Origin: Trichostrongylus colubriformis
Lineage: Eukaryota > Nematoda > Chromadorea > Rhabditida > Trichostrongylidae
DNA length: 64,000 bases
NCBI GenBank assembly: GCA_963978905.1
Contig: OZ022256.1
Location: 38,860,001-38,924,000 of the forward strand
Reading direction: 5' to 3'
The translations under genes were made by a program, and so were the position numbers. The notes below the pieces were generated by a model, which saw nothing but the letters and a program-made list of their open reading frames with translations, did no database searches and was not told the DNA's origin. The first letter of the stretch is position 1; each line of letters begins with the position of its first letter. Positions 21,779 to 34,270 of the stretch are shown here, in pieces.

Positions 21779-21880
21779 AGGCCGCGTTCATACTTTGCGG
21801 TAAGTGGCTGCGTGATGTTTTTTTGCGTCCCCGCCTGTACCACCCCATGTCGTTGGCTGCGTGGTCTCTGCTGTAGTTAA
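21779..21880 (+). repeat. Single diverged arm of the 5883-6119 palindrome family
   Basis: Begins AAGGCCGCGTTCATACTTTG and keeps the style of the palindrome arm (gcgtgatg, gcgtccccgcc, 'tggctgcgtggtctctgctg'). No inverted partner was found nearby, so it is a half-element or a full element whose other end has decayed. Confidence 0.6.
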
Positions 21881-22103
21881 CCGTAGTCGACCACCTCATT
21901 TTTAGAGACCACTGCTTTTGCAGCTACTGTGTTTACCTTTCTTGTCTTTAAATTTTGCACACCCGCAAGTATATTGTTACTGGCGAAATAAGTGACGGTT
22001 TATTGATCATTCATGAAAAACGAGAACACCCATAGCGGGCCGTTTGCGAAGAACAACAACTCGTGCAAACCATCTTGCTGTTGGAGTGCTCTTACAACTA
22101 ATA
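21881..22103. other. Unassigned sequence
   Basis: Nothing recognisable before the foldback element. Confidence 0.35.
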
Positions 22104-22651
22104 GTATGCAGGGTGTGGGGGTCGATTGGTCGAATTTTCGCTACGCAGCGTCGCACTCGCTGCGCCGTCGTACGAGTCGTTTATTCTGCTCAAGACGCAA
22201 TGGAGTGGTACCATAGGGGACCTTTAAAGATTGCACCTATCTTTAGCAATATATTGTGAATTAGAATTTCCTAAGACTGCAATATCAGCTCTCCATCGTC
22301 CTTCAAAGCTAGTGAAGGCATAGCTATCACTGCTTCTATTGAACTTGAGGTTGTTGTTGATTGTTGTGTTATCTTGATAGGTTTCGTCAACTGCTAATAC
22401 ACCTTTCTACGAATCACTCACTGCAGAATGAGAGAGAACAATAACATTCAGATTACATTTAATATCTCAGTTCTCTCAGAAAGCATAGAACAGAAGCAAA
22501 TAGCCGCCCGCGCTGAAAATAGATGCAATCTTTAAAGGTCCCTTACGTTACCAGCTCATTGCGTCTTGAGCGCAATACCAAACGGTTCGCACTCGCCGCG
22601 CCATTCGCCACGGGCGAAAATTCGACCAATCGACCCCCACTCGTATGCAGG
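22104..22651. mobile_element. Foldback element with 9 bp target duplication (MULE-like)
   Basis: The direct repeat GTATGCAGG flanks the element at 22104-22112 and 22643-22651. Inside, arms of about 150 bp are imperfect inverted copies: GTGTGGGGGTCGATTGGTCG at the left is matched by its complement ending at 22642, and CCTTTAAAGATTGCA at 22218 by TGCAATCTTTAAAGG at 22524. The middle (22255-22505) is unique and non-coding. Nine-base target duplications with long inverted arms are typical of Mutator-like elements. No transposase is present. The class is inferred from duplication length only. Confidence 0.75.
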
Positions 22652-25283
22652 GAGCGGTCTGTAGAGATCACGATGCCCGACAATATAACTCATGCTGTGG
22701 CACTGTGCTTCCTTTGCGCCCTGGTCGGTAACTGGCCTGGAATACTGTTCTGGTTTTCAATCTAGTTAACTACTTCAGTTGAATGTTTTAGATGACGCTT
22801 TTTCGAAAACTGTTGATAATGGAAGACTTCTTGGGACCTTGTTTCGGTCATGAAGCAGTCCTTATATTGCATGTCAGTTGCTACTAAATTTAGGGCAAAT
22901 GTTATCATCATAGACCCCTGCCGCATGTACGTAAGGGTAGCTCCCTTCTTTCAGGTGTTGAGTAGTAATTGCTGATCGTGTTTTACACAGGAGTAATATC
23001 TCTAGCATATCCAAATCCTGAAAAATCGGGATCTTCCATAATCGCTCCACAAAATATTCTTTTTCTGTCAATATTGACTTTGAATCTCACTTGTTCCTGT
23101 GGATAGAATTTCCTAGCAGTCTTAATGACATTTTTAAATTATCCCTCTGTCGTGCTTCGCCTATACTCTTTTTCGCATGTCCTTATTGTCCTGATTCAAA
23201 ATGCTTATTCCGCAAATCTTCACAACAGTCACAGCATAGCTATCCCTCATACTCACTGTGTAAGATAAATAAAAGCTTGCAGTTTTCGTCATGGACATGT
23301 TCGCTGATTATAACGATGCAGCTGTCACTTCGTAAATATTCTGCATTACCGAGATTTGCGTGCTGTACCCAGTGGAAGTGCCGCTAAGATCATGTTTCGG
23401 ATCGCAGGATAGTATAGCTTTGAATTCAAAACGAATTCCGGCAGTATATGAACCTTCGGCCACATCGCTCGCATTGGTGCCGAAGCGGTGCCTATGAAGA
23501 GAAAGGAGTCTAAGGTCCCCAAGAGCTTCATGTTCACGGAAGTTATAGAATGGAAAGTGTCCAAATGGAGTGGAAATTTGCCGCAGTAAGCGGGAACCCT
23601 TCCAGATGCCCACCTTCGTGGAAGTCTCTTGATAGGTTCATTGACGATGTGTTGGATATCAAGGTGCTTGGATCTCTTTGTCTACTGTTTTGTACACAAT
23701 TAGGTTGTTACGAATGCTCGCACCCTAATGCCCTGGATTAATTCTGCTTTGCCTTCTTTTTTTCGACGAGAGGTTTCAAGGTGTGACTATTTAATGGAGT
23801 GGCGCAACTTTTAGTCGAACACAGGTTCAAGTCGGCCATGTCATGTCAGCCGTTCATGTCTGTCGCTGAGGCGGCTCAAAAGGTCATCATGTGGTTTGGG
23901 TTGCATTCAGGTGCTGAGGAGTCTGAAATTTGGTTGTTTCTTGAGGCAAAATAATTTGCGGGAATGGAACTCGAAGGAAATGATTCCATTGATTTACTTG
24001 ATCTATTGTGATGAGTCGGGTGGACTGATCGGTCTATAGTTCTTGGGATCAGAGAGAAGTTTTCTCATACGAAAGGGAAATCACTATAACTTGCTCCCAT
24101 CTACTGGGAATTTTGCTAATCGTAAAGCTAAGATTAAATAGAACTTTTCGAGAACCAGAGATTCCATGTCTGCAGTTTTTCGCTACTGCTGAGTGATTCC
24201 ATCTGGATGTGTGGAGGCTGTTGAAGACTAGTCGAATAAGCTCTGAGTAATATTATCTTTATGAAACCAGGAAGCTGGGTCTGGACTTCAACTTTAGGGC
24301 ATTTCATGGCTGAAGTTGCAAAAATGTTGAACAGAACGATTTTTCAAAAGTTTGACTAAAAATCCTGGTTTGCATTCATCAGTTAAGCTCTACTAGAATC
24401 ATTGCATAGGGTAAAAATACTCGGTTTATGTGAATTTCTGTTGATGCTGAAGAACCTGAACATAAAGAAAAAATCGAGGAAAAGCTTCGAAAACCAGAAG
24501 AGTGGGGCCTTGCCAATCTTCGCCTTGGACGAGGTCACGGCACAGAACGCAGACGCAGGGGTTTGCAAAATTTACTTGATCTTGTCACCAAAAATTCAGG
24601 GGCACTAACCTTCTATCGTGATAACGTTACCTTTAGTACCACGTTTCGTCGATCCTACTTCATCTCAATCGATCACAATTCCCTTTACCAGGTAATTGCC
24701 ACCCTTCTTCGCTAGTCAAATCGATGACAGGCTATCTCATAACTGTGGACGCCATCTTTTGTATGGGTCCTGAACGAGCTTGCTACTCTAGCGTTCTAGC
24801 GCTCCTGTACAGTGGAACCATTTTGGTTGTGGGGAAGGTTATCTGCTCCAAAATGGTCAGCTTTTCGCGAAGTGCGTTTAATTATTGCAGCGAAAAGGCT
24901 AGTCAGTACAATAATAATGGTTAAACTTATGTTAGGGGAAAACCGCAGTTTCGTAAAAGTAGCATGGTGGCGAACGTATAAAACGTCAGAACCTTATTAA
25001 CAAACCTAAAATCCTGGTGACAGGGCGTAATGACACGAGATACGAGCGTTTGAACGGCGGACTGTGGCATGAGGTTGTGCCATTCTCACTCTGGCCAGGC
25101 TGTTTACATATTCACTGAAGCGTTTCTTCCACCGTTATCAGAAATCCTGTCGTAGCGACGTACGTGCTTCGCACCAACGATGAAGGAATAGGAATGCGAT
25201 GAGCATTTCTTTGTCCATGGAAAGGTCGTTGCAGCGGTCACCTGATATTCAGGAAACGGGTCAGCAAAGGTCATTGGAGCTAT
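22652..25283. other. Unassigned sequence
   Basis: No gene is called. A minus-strand frame at 23346-23564 reads like plausible coding but has no recognised domain or paired splice sites. Other frames are short and overlapping. Confidence 0.35.
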
Positions 25284-25503
25284 TTAGCCTTCTGGTTTCA
25301 ATGGTGAACTTGAGCCAGTGCGAATTGCGTTAACACCCAACTTTTTTGCGTTCGAGAGCATGACTGCGACTTGGTTTCCTGTTCCATGAGCAGAACCGAA
25401 GAGGGTTCTGTCCACAACGGCAGGCTCTCCGACGTTGTTAGTGTCACTGATGAGAATGACAAATTCATTCAGCAAAGCATTGGGATGCACGCATTCTTCA
25501 GGA
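25284..25503 (-). CDS. Possible C-terminal exon, unknown protein
   Basis: On the minus strand an acceptor-like TTTATTTCAAG precedes 25503. The frame then reads PEECVHPNALLNEFVILISD, 'TNNVGEPAVVDRTLFGSAHG', 'TGNQVAVMLSNAKKLGVNAI' and ends 'RTGSSSPLKPEG' at a TAA stop. Composition looks coding. The layout (a hydrophobic strand FVILISD followed by a helix and a strand KLGVNAI) resembles the second half of a von Willebrand A/Rossmann-like domain, as in nematode lectin-vWA proteins, but this is a fold-level impression, not a family match. Short exon-like pieces upstream at 25560-25640 and 25885-25930 could belong to the same gene but could not be joined convincingly. Confidence 0.38.
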
Positions 25504-28500
25504 CTTGAAATAAAAATGATTCAGTTGAGGATTTCATGAGTGGCTAAAGTGTATCTGTGGTCTTTTCAGCGAATATCGCACTGTAGTATTGCTCCTCGAT
25601 GGCAGGATAGCTGAAAAAATCCCTCTGCTGTAGGCAGGGAAATTTCATAGTTCGGTGGTCAAAATCGAAAGTTTATAAATTTATTAAAGAGGTTCCTACC
25701 CTCTACAACGGTTTCAGCTTTCGTGGAAATATAAACTGTCATTATGAGTGAGGAGATTGTTAAAAACAAATATTTTTCATTAGAATTGGCTTCATTTAGC
25801 ATGAGAGGCAGCGCTGCCTTGAGTTTTTCCTCAAAAGTTCTTCGGTAGGGACCCTCGAGAAACTTCTACCACTATTACATTACACATCACCGGTATCGAC
25901 GAACATGTAGCCTACAGTCCTGGTCTGCTAGAAAATTCCGTCTGAGGTGGTTTGCTCAGCATAGCGTTGTGCAATCAGGGGCAGTGTGATTGTGATTTGA
26001 CGCAATTTGTGAATGGAGAATCACTTTAGTGAACGTCAAGTCATTGTTGTTTTCAGTAGGTAATTAAAATTGAGGCTGCACATGAATTTGCTCTGACACT
26101 AATGAATTAATAGTACAATGTCAGCAAAATTTGCCTTTCGCCAATAAAATGAAGAAAAGCATCTTTCTCATCACTGCTTTCTGAAGAAGTATTGAATGCG
26201 CTTCTACCAGACATTTTTATGTTGTTGCACTCTGTCGAACTGAAAACTTCTGAGAGCTCGCAACGTATTCTGTCGATTGATTTTGATGGAGCATTCTGTG
26301 ATACAATAGTGTAGCGAAGGATTTCTCGTCTGAGTTACATTTTGTCATGGTTGAGAAAGAGATGACCCTTGTAATTCGGGTAAGCTCACGAAACGTCATG
26401 AGATCTGAGTCACATCTACGAATAGCTACACGTGACTGTGCAACTTAGTTTGTTTTCATTTTACCATGAATTCTGAATGATGTGTGAATAAGTTCTCTTC
26501 ATCTCTACTGTTGTCTCAAGTGCTTCTATGTCTTAGACAGATTATTGTTACGCTGACCTCGAGAAAATCACGAAGTTGCCTGGACTATCACCTAGATTGT
26601 GATAAATTTTCTCTGATCCACACATAACGGCGAAGACGACGAGTGAGAGCGTTACCGTCGGACGCAGGTGATTGTCATGCAAATCGTTCTAGACTTCCGT
26701 CAGGTAGATTTCAGACAGTTGAACAGTTGTATAATGGATAGTAGAGCAGGCTTTGCTCCCATGATATTTCAGAAGGAATGTCGGTCGGGTTTGGATTCAT
26801 AGATATGATTGCTGCGAGGTGAAGACGTCGTGAGAGCTGTTGTGAAACCACTTGTGATCATGCTTTGCGGGTTGGGTCTGAGTCCGAATTATGGTGTCGT
26901 TCAGAAATGTGCGCATCTTTTGATAACATCGTTGACTGGGTGATGTTGCTAGGTTTTGATTTGAACGTCGTCGAATTGGTGGTCTTACGGTAATCAGCCG
27001 CACCGCACCGTCTCGCAGAGCAACAACGTTCCAGGCTGGCCAGACGCTAAGCCGCTCGACTATCCCATTTCGAGCGTCTCAAATCGCAATGTCCGCGCTA
27101 CTGCTTACAATGTGGGCGATTCGTTTGACGATCATTCGTGTGAATACTTTTTTTTCTCAGTATGATTAGGCATTGTCAACTTCTGCCGCATTTTTGGTAT
27201 ACTGTCAACGCATCGGAGGCTATCGGATTCCCTTTCTATGGAATTCCGCAGTTTTCTCGTCGAAGAAACTTTGGATTTCGGTTCAATGGTCACCTTCACT
27301 GCATTTTATTTTTCTCGTTAAACTATGTTAGGGAGCAGGGCGCTTGTGCTTCCTCAGTGACAGCATTAGGGATGATGTGGTTATTTAGAAATTTCTGAGA
27401 GAAGTCTTTCACTAGGAGATTATAGGCCTAAAAAGTCTATTTAGGGCGGAATTTCCTACAAAGCTAGCCCTCGAGCTGTACAGACGGCGTAACGGTTGAC
27501 AGCTTACGCCTTTGAATGACAGACCCCGCCTCCAGGTCTGATTGGCAACGGTGGGAGGAGCCAAGGAGTTGCGACGGTGGTGAGGGTATCGCGACGCGCA
27601 TCCTCAGTTTTCGCTTCAAGCTCACTCCAGAAAAAATGTTGTCGTATTTCTGAAATCCCTTCGTGATTACGACTTGGCTGCATGTCAGTGGAAACCTCGT
27701 TCGGAAAGGTCGTCGCGTTGAGAATCTACAGTGGCCATATTTCTCGGGTCTTTGAACATTTCTCTCGCATTTCTTCACCGATGTATCCCTTAGCATCTCG
27801 CTTTTAAATTCGCTATATTTTTCACGATTCGTCCGAGTTTTCCTTATCGCTGCCCTTAACCCGAGATAAGGGCCACGAAAGGACAAGCAAGCAATGCCCA
27901 TTCAAAAGTTCTTCATTTCCTCAGATTCTCTTCGCATATCTGACTCGGACGTTGCCATGAAAAATCAAATTCTGGCTTATTTTTTTCAACTGTATGACTA
28001 AATGGGCAGATGGTTCACCACTTGGACATAAATATGTATTACGAATCATTACTGAGCTACATACATGTGCTCTCCGCATGCTACGCCAATGTGACGGAAG
28101 AAGAGTCTATTTGATAGGGAGGGCTTTAGATGTCCGAATTCCCTAATCGTTCGAACACTGCATCTGCAGTGTGTGCATTGGTTTACATACGGTACTCTCT
28201 CTATCTCTGGTGATTGTGCTAGATGGCCACGCAATAGTCCGACGGCAAGTCGCGGTCTGATTGTGTGCTCGGTGCATGCGGCAGACAAACTTGGAAGTTT
28301 TCATCTTCTTCAGAATGTGCCATCACTGCCTTTGCAAAATCATTGCAACATCGAGGATGTCCTCTTGCATCGCTGGGCTGCCTACGGTCTTTCTCATAAG
28401 CATTTACTCCTTCATCAGGCGAGGTACGAACGCGAGAATTGCTGCATTCTGTCTCCTTTTCAATGACGTCCTCATGCTTTCTCATCCATTCATCGGGAAA

Positions 28501-29970
28501 GCTCCACGCCCTTGATTTTGATTGAACTTTTTCGTAGGGATTTTGTCGTTTTCCTACTACGCATGCCACTTGATCAGCGAGTATGTCACCTCTTGCTTTC
28601 TCGAGCTTACGTCAATGACTGCCAGATTGAAATAATTACCCGAGCCCTTTAGCGCCTGCGAGGGGAAACAATTAGAGCAGTACGAGCTGTGCAACAAGAG
28701 GACAGTGCTATCAACCTTTACGAATTCTTGGTTTCCTTTTATGACAATGCGCAACAGAGTCCAATAATTGATCGTCTTGATATGATGTTCTATTGGTAGA
28801 ATCATTGGTTATTGTACTCCTGCAATCTCCATCTCTTCACCTTACAACATGGCATGAAATGGCAGACATTCTACCTGACTCAATTGATTGCGTTTAATTT
28901 TGTCTTTTTATTCCCACTTTTTCCTACGAACCTTTGCTCAACCCAGACGATTTTTCTCCAATAATTGTTCCACATTTGTAAACTTAATCACCTCTCACAA
29001 TTTTGGCTTACTTGAATCAGCGTTCAAGTACCAAGCACTTTTTCGCGTTATGAACTGACTTTGAACGTCTGTTCCTTCTCTGAACTTTTTTATTCCTAGC
29101 CGTGATTTGTTCCTAGGCTTATGCGCATCGGGATAACTCTGACAAGTTAAAAAAAACTCGAGTATCTCATTGTCAGTCTTATGAATGAGACTGAGATGCT
29201 TATCAGTGACAAGGCGTAGAAGCAAACATTAGAAAGTACCTCGAGCTCCTTCGCAGTCATATGATGTTTCGAGATGGAGATGCTCCGTAAAGCGACGGTG
29301 GAGAGACAGTAGGAATCTCAACAGAACGAGCCACATGCAGGCTAAGTTCAGAACGATGCCAAATGTGGATGGAAAATATTTCTCGAAACTTAGCACTCAT
29401 CAAGTTCTCTTGATATAATTGGCACTCTCGACACTTCATCTTCCTCGTCTGCCATTCATGCGCATAAAATCCCGATAGAGCTTATCAGCTCTACAAAATG
29501 GTACTGCCTTTTGTTCAACTCGCTCAACTTTCTGCAGCAGTCAGCATAAGTTCGCACTTTCTTTCCTCTCCCTCGCATTTCTTCTTCTTCCTTGCCTACC
29601 ATCGATACATCGACATTGACGAGAATATATATGCATTCGATAGAGCCTTATTGCTCACCAGACGATGCCACTAGGCTTCTGGTTTCTTCACAGTTTGATG
29701 TTCCTGAGGCTTAGAAATGGGGTACGTAAAAGCCCACCCGGACTTTTTTTCGCAAAAAAAAATGATTTTACCAGAACTTTAATCGCACAAGAAACTCCTC
29801 AATTATAACAGTAGATGGCTCAGGGATGTTTTTTCCGTCATCTTATTTCATCTGACGTAGACAGAGTCAGCTTCTTTTGGCCCTCGATGCGCCAAAAGTG
29901 TAGATTTTTCCCTACAAATCACTCCATTTCTAAACCTTGAAACTAACAAACAATCAAACGATCAAAAACA
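25504..29970. other. Unassigned sequence
   Basis: No feature is supported. The largest frame (27464-27901, minus, 145 codons) is Arg/Ser-rich without a recognisable domain, and the frames around 28.0-28.6 kb overlap on both strands. Confidence 0.35.
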
Positions 29971-30200
29971 AGTGAAACAGTTCTGTAGGGCTAAAAAAGC
30001 TCTATCGAGAACATATGCACATGCATTTTTTGATCTATAGCAGACGAGGAAGATTAAGTGTGGGGAGTGCCTATTTTTGCTTTCAGCTTACTTCGTTTCC
30101 AAACCTCATAAATATCAAGCAATCGAAGAAATCGGAAAGCGCGTAGTACCGCTCTGTAGAGCAGAAAAAGCTCTGTCGAACACAAATATGAAGTTCGTCG
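29971..30200 (+). repeat. Repeat unit with small stem-loop, two copies
   Basis: The motif TCTGTAGGGCTAAAAAAGC (29982) and CTCTGTAGAGCAGAAAAAGC (30152) recur about 170 bp apart, each followed by 'tct(a/g)tcga'. The second can fold as AGAGC-AGAAAAA-GCTCT. A third copy is at 43282-43310. The surrounding 'caatcaaacgatcaaaaac' versus 'caatcgaagaaatcgg' sequence is also similar, so these are diverged copies of one unit. Confidence 0.55.
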
Positions 30201-30227
30201 AGAGGTGAAGGGAACGCCTAATACATA

Positions 30228-30908
30228 TTGGGTAGTCTAAAAAGTTTTTTCGTATTTTCAAATACCGCTTTCTCCCTCCAAACTGCTTTCCAGCAATCTC
30301 TTCTGTACATACACATGTAGTACAAGTTCACACTCATCTATAGGTATTATTGTCTTCCATCTCCCGGATAACCCTTTTCGGCAAAATAAGGCAATATCAA
30401 CGGTCAACCTCATTTTCAATACAAAAATTATAAACAATTTTTTCTTTGAATGGCGTTAGAAAGGGAAAGGAAAAGGTGATAATCCAATGGAGCAAGATGA
30501 GGGCTATAAGGTGGATGGGGCAGCAATTTTTATCCAAGCTCGAGAATTTTTTGGCGAGTCATTTTTTCACTAGTGGTAAAAATTTTTTTGACTTTTTTCT
30601 TTTAAAATATTTTCGAGCTTGGATAAAAATTGCTGCCTTATAGCCCTGATCTTGCTCCATCGAATTATCACCTTTTTCTCTCCCTGTCTAACGCCATTCA
30701 AAGAAAAAAAAATTGGAATTGAAAATGAAGTGACTTTTGATATTTTTATTTTGCCGAAAAGGGTTATCCGGGAGATGGAAGACAACAATACCTATAGATG
30801 CGTGTGGACTTGTACTACATATATATGTACAGAAGAAATTTTGTGGAAAGCAGTTTTGAGGGAAAAAGCGGTATTCAAAAATACGAAAAGACTTTTTAGA
30901 CTACCTAA
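30228..30908. mobile_element. Palindromic mariner-derived foldback element, copy 1
   Basis: The element is flanked by TA (30226-30227, 30909-30910). Termini are TTGGGTAGTCTAAAAAG and its near complement CTTTTTAGACTACCTAA. The two halves are long imperfect inverted repeats (about 300 bp each) around a spacer near 30545-30615. Each arm, read from centre to end, encodes the end of a mariner transposase: the left arm on the minus strand and the right arm on the plus strand show the LPHPPYSP...DYHLF...LSNAI region. The right arm lacks about nine bases of this region. No N-terminal or first/second Asp region is present, so it cannot encode a transposase. Copy 2 at 34271-34946 is the same structure in the opposite orientation. 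Confidence 0.88.
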
Positions 30909-32327
30909 TATATATCTGCTCACGTTCCTTTTCTGGTTTCCATGACCGTTTCCTATTGTTAGATTTATGCTAATCCCACTTACTATTGCATGTCTCGCCG
31001 CTACTCTGCGACACTCAAATTCCTTCTGGAGAGGGAGCGGCCCACCTTCGATCCACTTTGACCTCGTCCTTGAGGGAACCGCATGAGCTGTGGCTGTTGA
31101 TCATTATTCACTGAACTTCTATTGCACCAATTGCTTATGAATTAGCTTATTCTCTTGAAATTGCCAATGGCTGTTGAGAACCAGTTTAAATACCTTTTTC
31201 GATCTCTCACACTCATGCGAAATTTCACTTGGGACTTGAGCCGCTAAATTGTTTTCGCCTGATTTTCGCGTCGATTGTGTATGGCGCAACCTCAGTGTAA
31301 ATAAGGAAGTCTTGCGATTTTCAGTCTTTCATTTTCATTTTTTTTTTCAATGCACGTGCTTTAGCGTTGATCTGAGGATCCAGTACCTGCTAGATTCAGG
31401 TATCTATTTCGGTAATTGGTTTCCAGATTTCCACTTTCTTTCGTTGAATACTTTTTACGCATTGGAGGATTTCGACCCTCTTAGTTCGTAAACCTTTTGT
31501 GATAAGCCATATATAGTATGGGTGTGAGTAATCCGCTTCCTTCTCACCTGCTTACGTCGGAGCTTGCCGCGTCTTCTTCGGCCAGCTTGCAGTCGCATAG
31601 CATAACTTCTTGTGCCGTTAATGTTGTTGCTACTTCTTTACTTTTTCTATTATCACTATACGATGAATATATCGAGAGTATACCGCTATGGCGCGAATCC
31701 GAGATATTTCGCAGTGGCGAAAGGAGTGTGGTGGAAGTGCAGCTGCACGATTGCAGGGCAGAGCGATTGAGAGAGTGGCAATTCGGTACTCATGACGATA
31801 TGACGGCGAAACTCGGTACACATGCTTCAGGTATGATGACGAAACATGCAAAAAAAAAGGTTTGTACAGTGTTAAGGTTGCAGGGTATATCCGTTATGTC
31901 AACAGACTTTGGCCGTATTCACCCAATGCTTTTACCTCTAGTGCCCGACTCCACATTCTCCTTACTTCTCAGTTGGCTGTACGCCTTGGCATGTTGCTGA
32001 ATCTTAATTTCGACAAAGCCTGTTCTTGTTAGAATATTTATGAGATTTACTTTTTTCCTATTCCCTTTTTCTTTCTTTTCATACCCTTTACAGAGTGCGG
32101 AGGAAGAGCCTAGTGAGGGATGTTTGAAATGCAGTATTATCGAACGAAACACATTCAGCTCATTCCGAATTGAATAAGAATGCACGACGCATCCCAGCAG
32201 CGGAATGCTTAACGACAAAATTTTATGCTTCATGTTTGGTCGGTTAATCATCCTGGGAGGCGAAGAGCTTTTGTTTGAACAGCTAAGGCAGCTAGTAAGG
32301 GATATTCCTTAACGGGATCGCATTCTA
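30909..32327. other. Unassigned sequence
   Basis: A 160-codon plus-strand frame at 31518-32000 is the longest in this gap. It has a Ser/Leu-rich start and an Arg/Glu-rich middle, no recognised domain, and no clear splice sites, and is not called as a gene. Confidence 0.35.
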
Positions 32328-33070
32328 CAGGGGGTGCCAAAAAAAAAAGTAATTTTGCCCACGGCTCACATCTGCCAATTTTACAAAACGTAGGGAAACG
32401 AAAGAGATAAAGGTGTTGGGGCAAAACATTCCCGAAATGTTCCTCTAAAAGCAGGAACAAGCTGTGGCTCCTCACGTTCATGTTCATAAAAATATGGAGG
32501 TTTCATTCGGCGCAGTCGGGCTTCGGAGTACCTACATTTAAAAATTCGCTAAAAACAGTGGAGCCGAGCTCCGTGGTAGGTCTTTTGTGGGAAGCTTCCT
32601 GAGATTTGGCCCTTCGGTTCTTGGAAGTCACAGAGCCCCTGCTGCTTGGACAAGGCTGCTATGATCCAAAGTATCATTTTCATGCCTCAAATCCGCCTCC
32701 GGAGGGGTTTCAGTGGTAGGGGAACGTTTTGGCTCTTGGAAACGAAGAGCGCTGGGAACCCGGGAAAAACGCAATGTTAAAGAACACCATCCGGTATAAA
32801 TCCCCTTAGGTACCCAGATTGAACGGACGTCAGCAAGGTGTGAAAGAGGGCGAAGAAATTTCGGATTTTGCCCAGTTGAGGTGATACATCTTGTTCAGTC
32901 TTTCCTTGCTCCCGTTTCTGCTCGTGCAGGAGGCTGCCACGGAGTATAATGATAGAGTTAGGTCTGCTCTTGATTCTGGGGATGAGAATACCTCAATAGA
33001 ATTTACTGTAGTTTGGCTAAATGGGGTCGAAAGTGGAGGAGACAAAATTACTTTTTTTTGGCACCCCCTG
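32328..33070. mobile_element. TA-flanked element with CAGGGGGTGCC inverted repeats
   Basis: Termini are CAGGGGGTGCCAAAAAAA at the left and TTTTTTTTGGCACCCCCTG at the right; the match extends inward to AGTAATTTTG/CAAAATTACT, about 30 bp. Both ends are flanked by TA (32326-32327, 33071-33072). This combination is typical of Tc1/mariner or pogo-related elements. At 743 bp the interior shows no intact transposase and only short frames, so it is a non-autonomous derivative or a deleted copy. Confidence 0.82.
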
Positions 33071-34270
33071 TATATCCCTTTCTCCCCATGTGTGGGGTTT
33101 TCGCTAAGCTTTGCTGTTGTTTCCGTGTTCGTGAATTTTAAACAACTAATATATCCATTAGTTTTCTTCCGTTTCCATTAAATATACCCATGAACCGGTA
33201 AACAATCAGGAATCGGATCAGGTCACCAATATTGTTTCTAACCTTTCGTCCATCTGGAGTAATGCATAGTCTGTGGCTTCGAAATGATTTCCCGTGTAGT
33301 TTCTCACCTTTCCCCCATGCAACGTCATCAGCCTAGTAGAGTAGCTAACGTAAATGTGACGTTTCAATGTTTGTGAACTTGAATGCTCCCGGGTGCAGTT
33401 TTCATGAATGCCTCTTCTCACGTTGACACAACGTTCGTGCTTTATCGGCAACATATCTGCTGTTATCGTTTGAGGGTAAGATGTGCTGAGATTTTCTCAA
33501 TCGCAGATGATCGGTAATTGCTCGCCATTTGTCAGCGGTACTGTTTTTGTGAATGTGGTGGCTTGAAGCATATGTTGGCATGAAAAACCATCATCAAAGC
33601 TCTATTGGGTCAGTTGGCTGTTGTAAATCGTTTATTGAAAAGTACGGCTGTTCGAAAGAAGAAAAGGGAAAGTGGTGTTTGTGTGTTCCCGCTGAGGTTA
33701 ACTCTGCGAGAGAATGAGGCGTTGTGGATGTTTTCCGCAATTTACATTCCCCACATTCGTTCTGCTCTACGACAAACGAATGGCGCTAGGCAAGATTTAT
33801 TGAAGAACGATAGGTCTAAGCAATCACGTTTCCGGTCTCAGAAATGCATTAGGTGTTGTTTCGGCAATAATAATATAGACCTGAGCAAAATCGCTTTCGT
33901 TGTGAAAAGAAAGGGCAAGCAAAAATTAACATCTCAAACGTAATCGTTTTGCAAGACTGATTCGCTATACTCTCATGGCTTCGGCCTATACCTCATGGCT
34001 TCGGCCTATACAAGGTTTCCTAGGCTGGTATGGTATTCAAAAACTCGGTTTCCTACGTTTCCTCTGTCTGCCTCTTCTCTGCCTTTGAATATCATTTCTT
34101 GCTTTTTGTTGTCGTTCGTTTTGTGATGTTTTTTTATTTTCCTACTGATATCGATAACGATTTCTTTTTTCGAATGTTGGCCGTTAACACAGAAAATTTA
34201 TGTGACCTCTTGTGCCACGCAGCACGATGGTGGCAGGGTAGGGACGCTGCAAGTAGTTTTGTCTAATATA
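33071..34270. other. Unassigned sequence
   Basis: No gene is supported. A 20 bp unit (CTCATGGCTTCGGCCTATAC) is duplicated head to tail at 33973-34012. Confidence 0.4.

Noticed and set aside
27464..27901. 145-codon minus-strand frame, Arg/Ser-rich
   Set aside because: No domain or splice evidence; composition is compatible with chance in a GC-richer patch.
31518..32000. 160-codon open frame
   Set aside because: No domain recognised, no clear promoter or splice sites, low-complexity start; could not be distinguished from chance.
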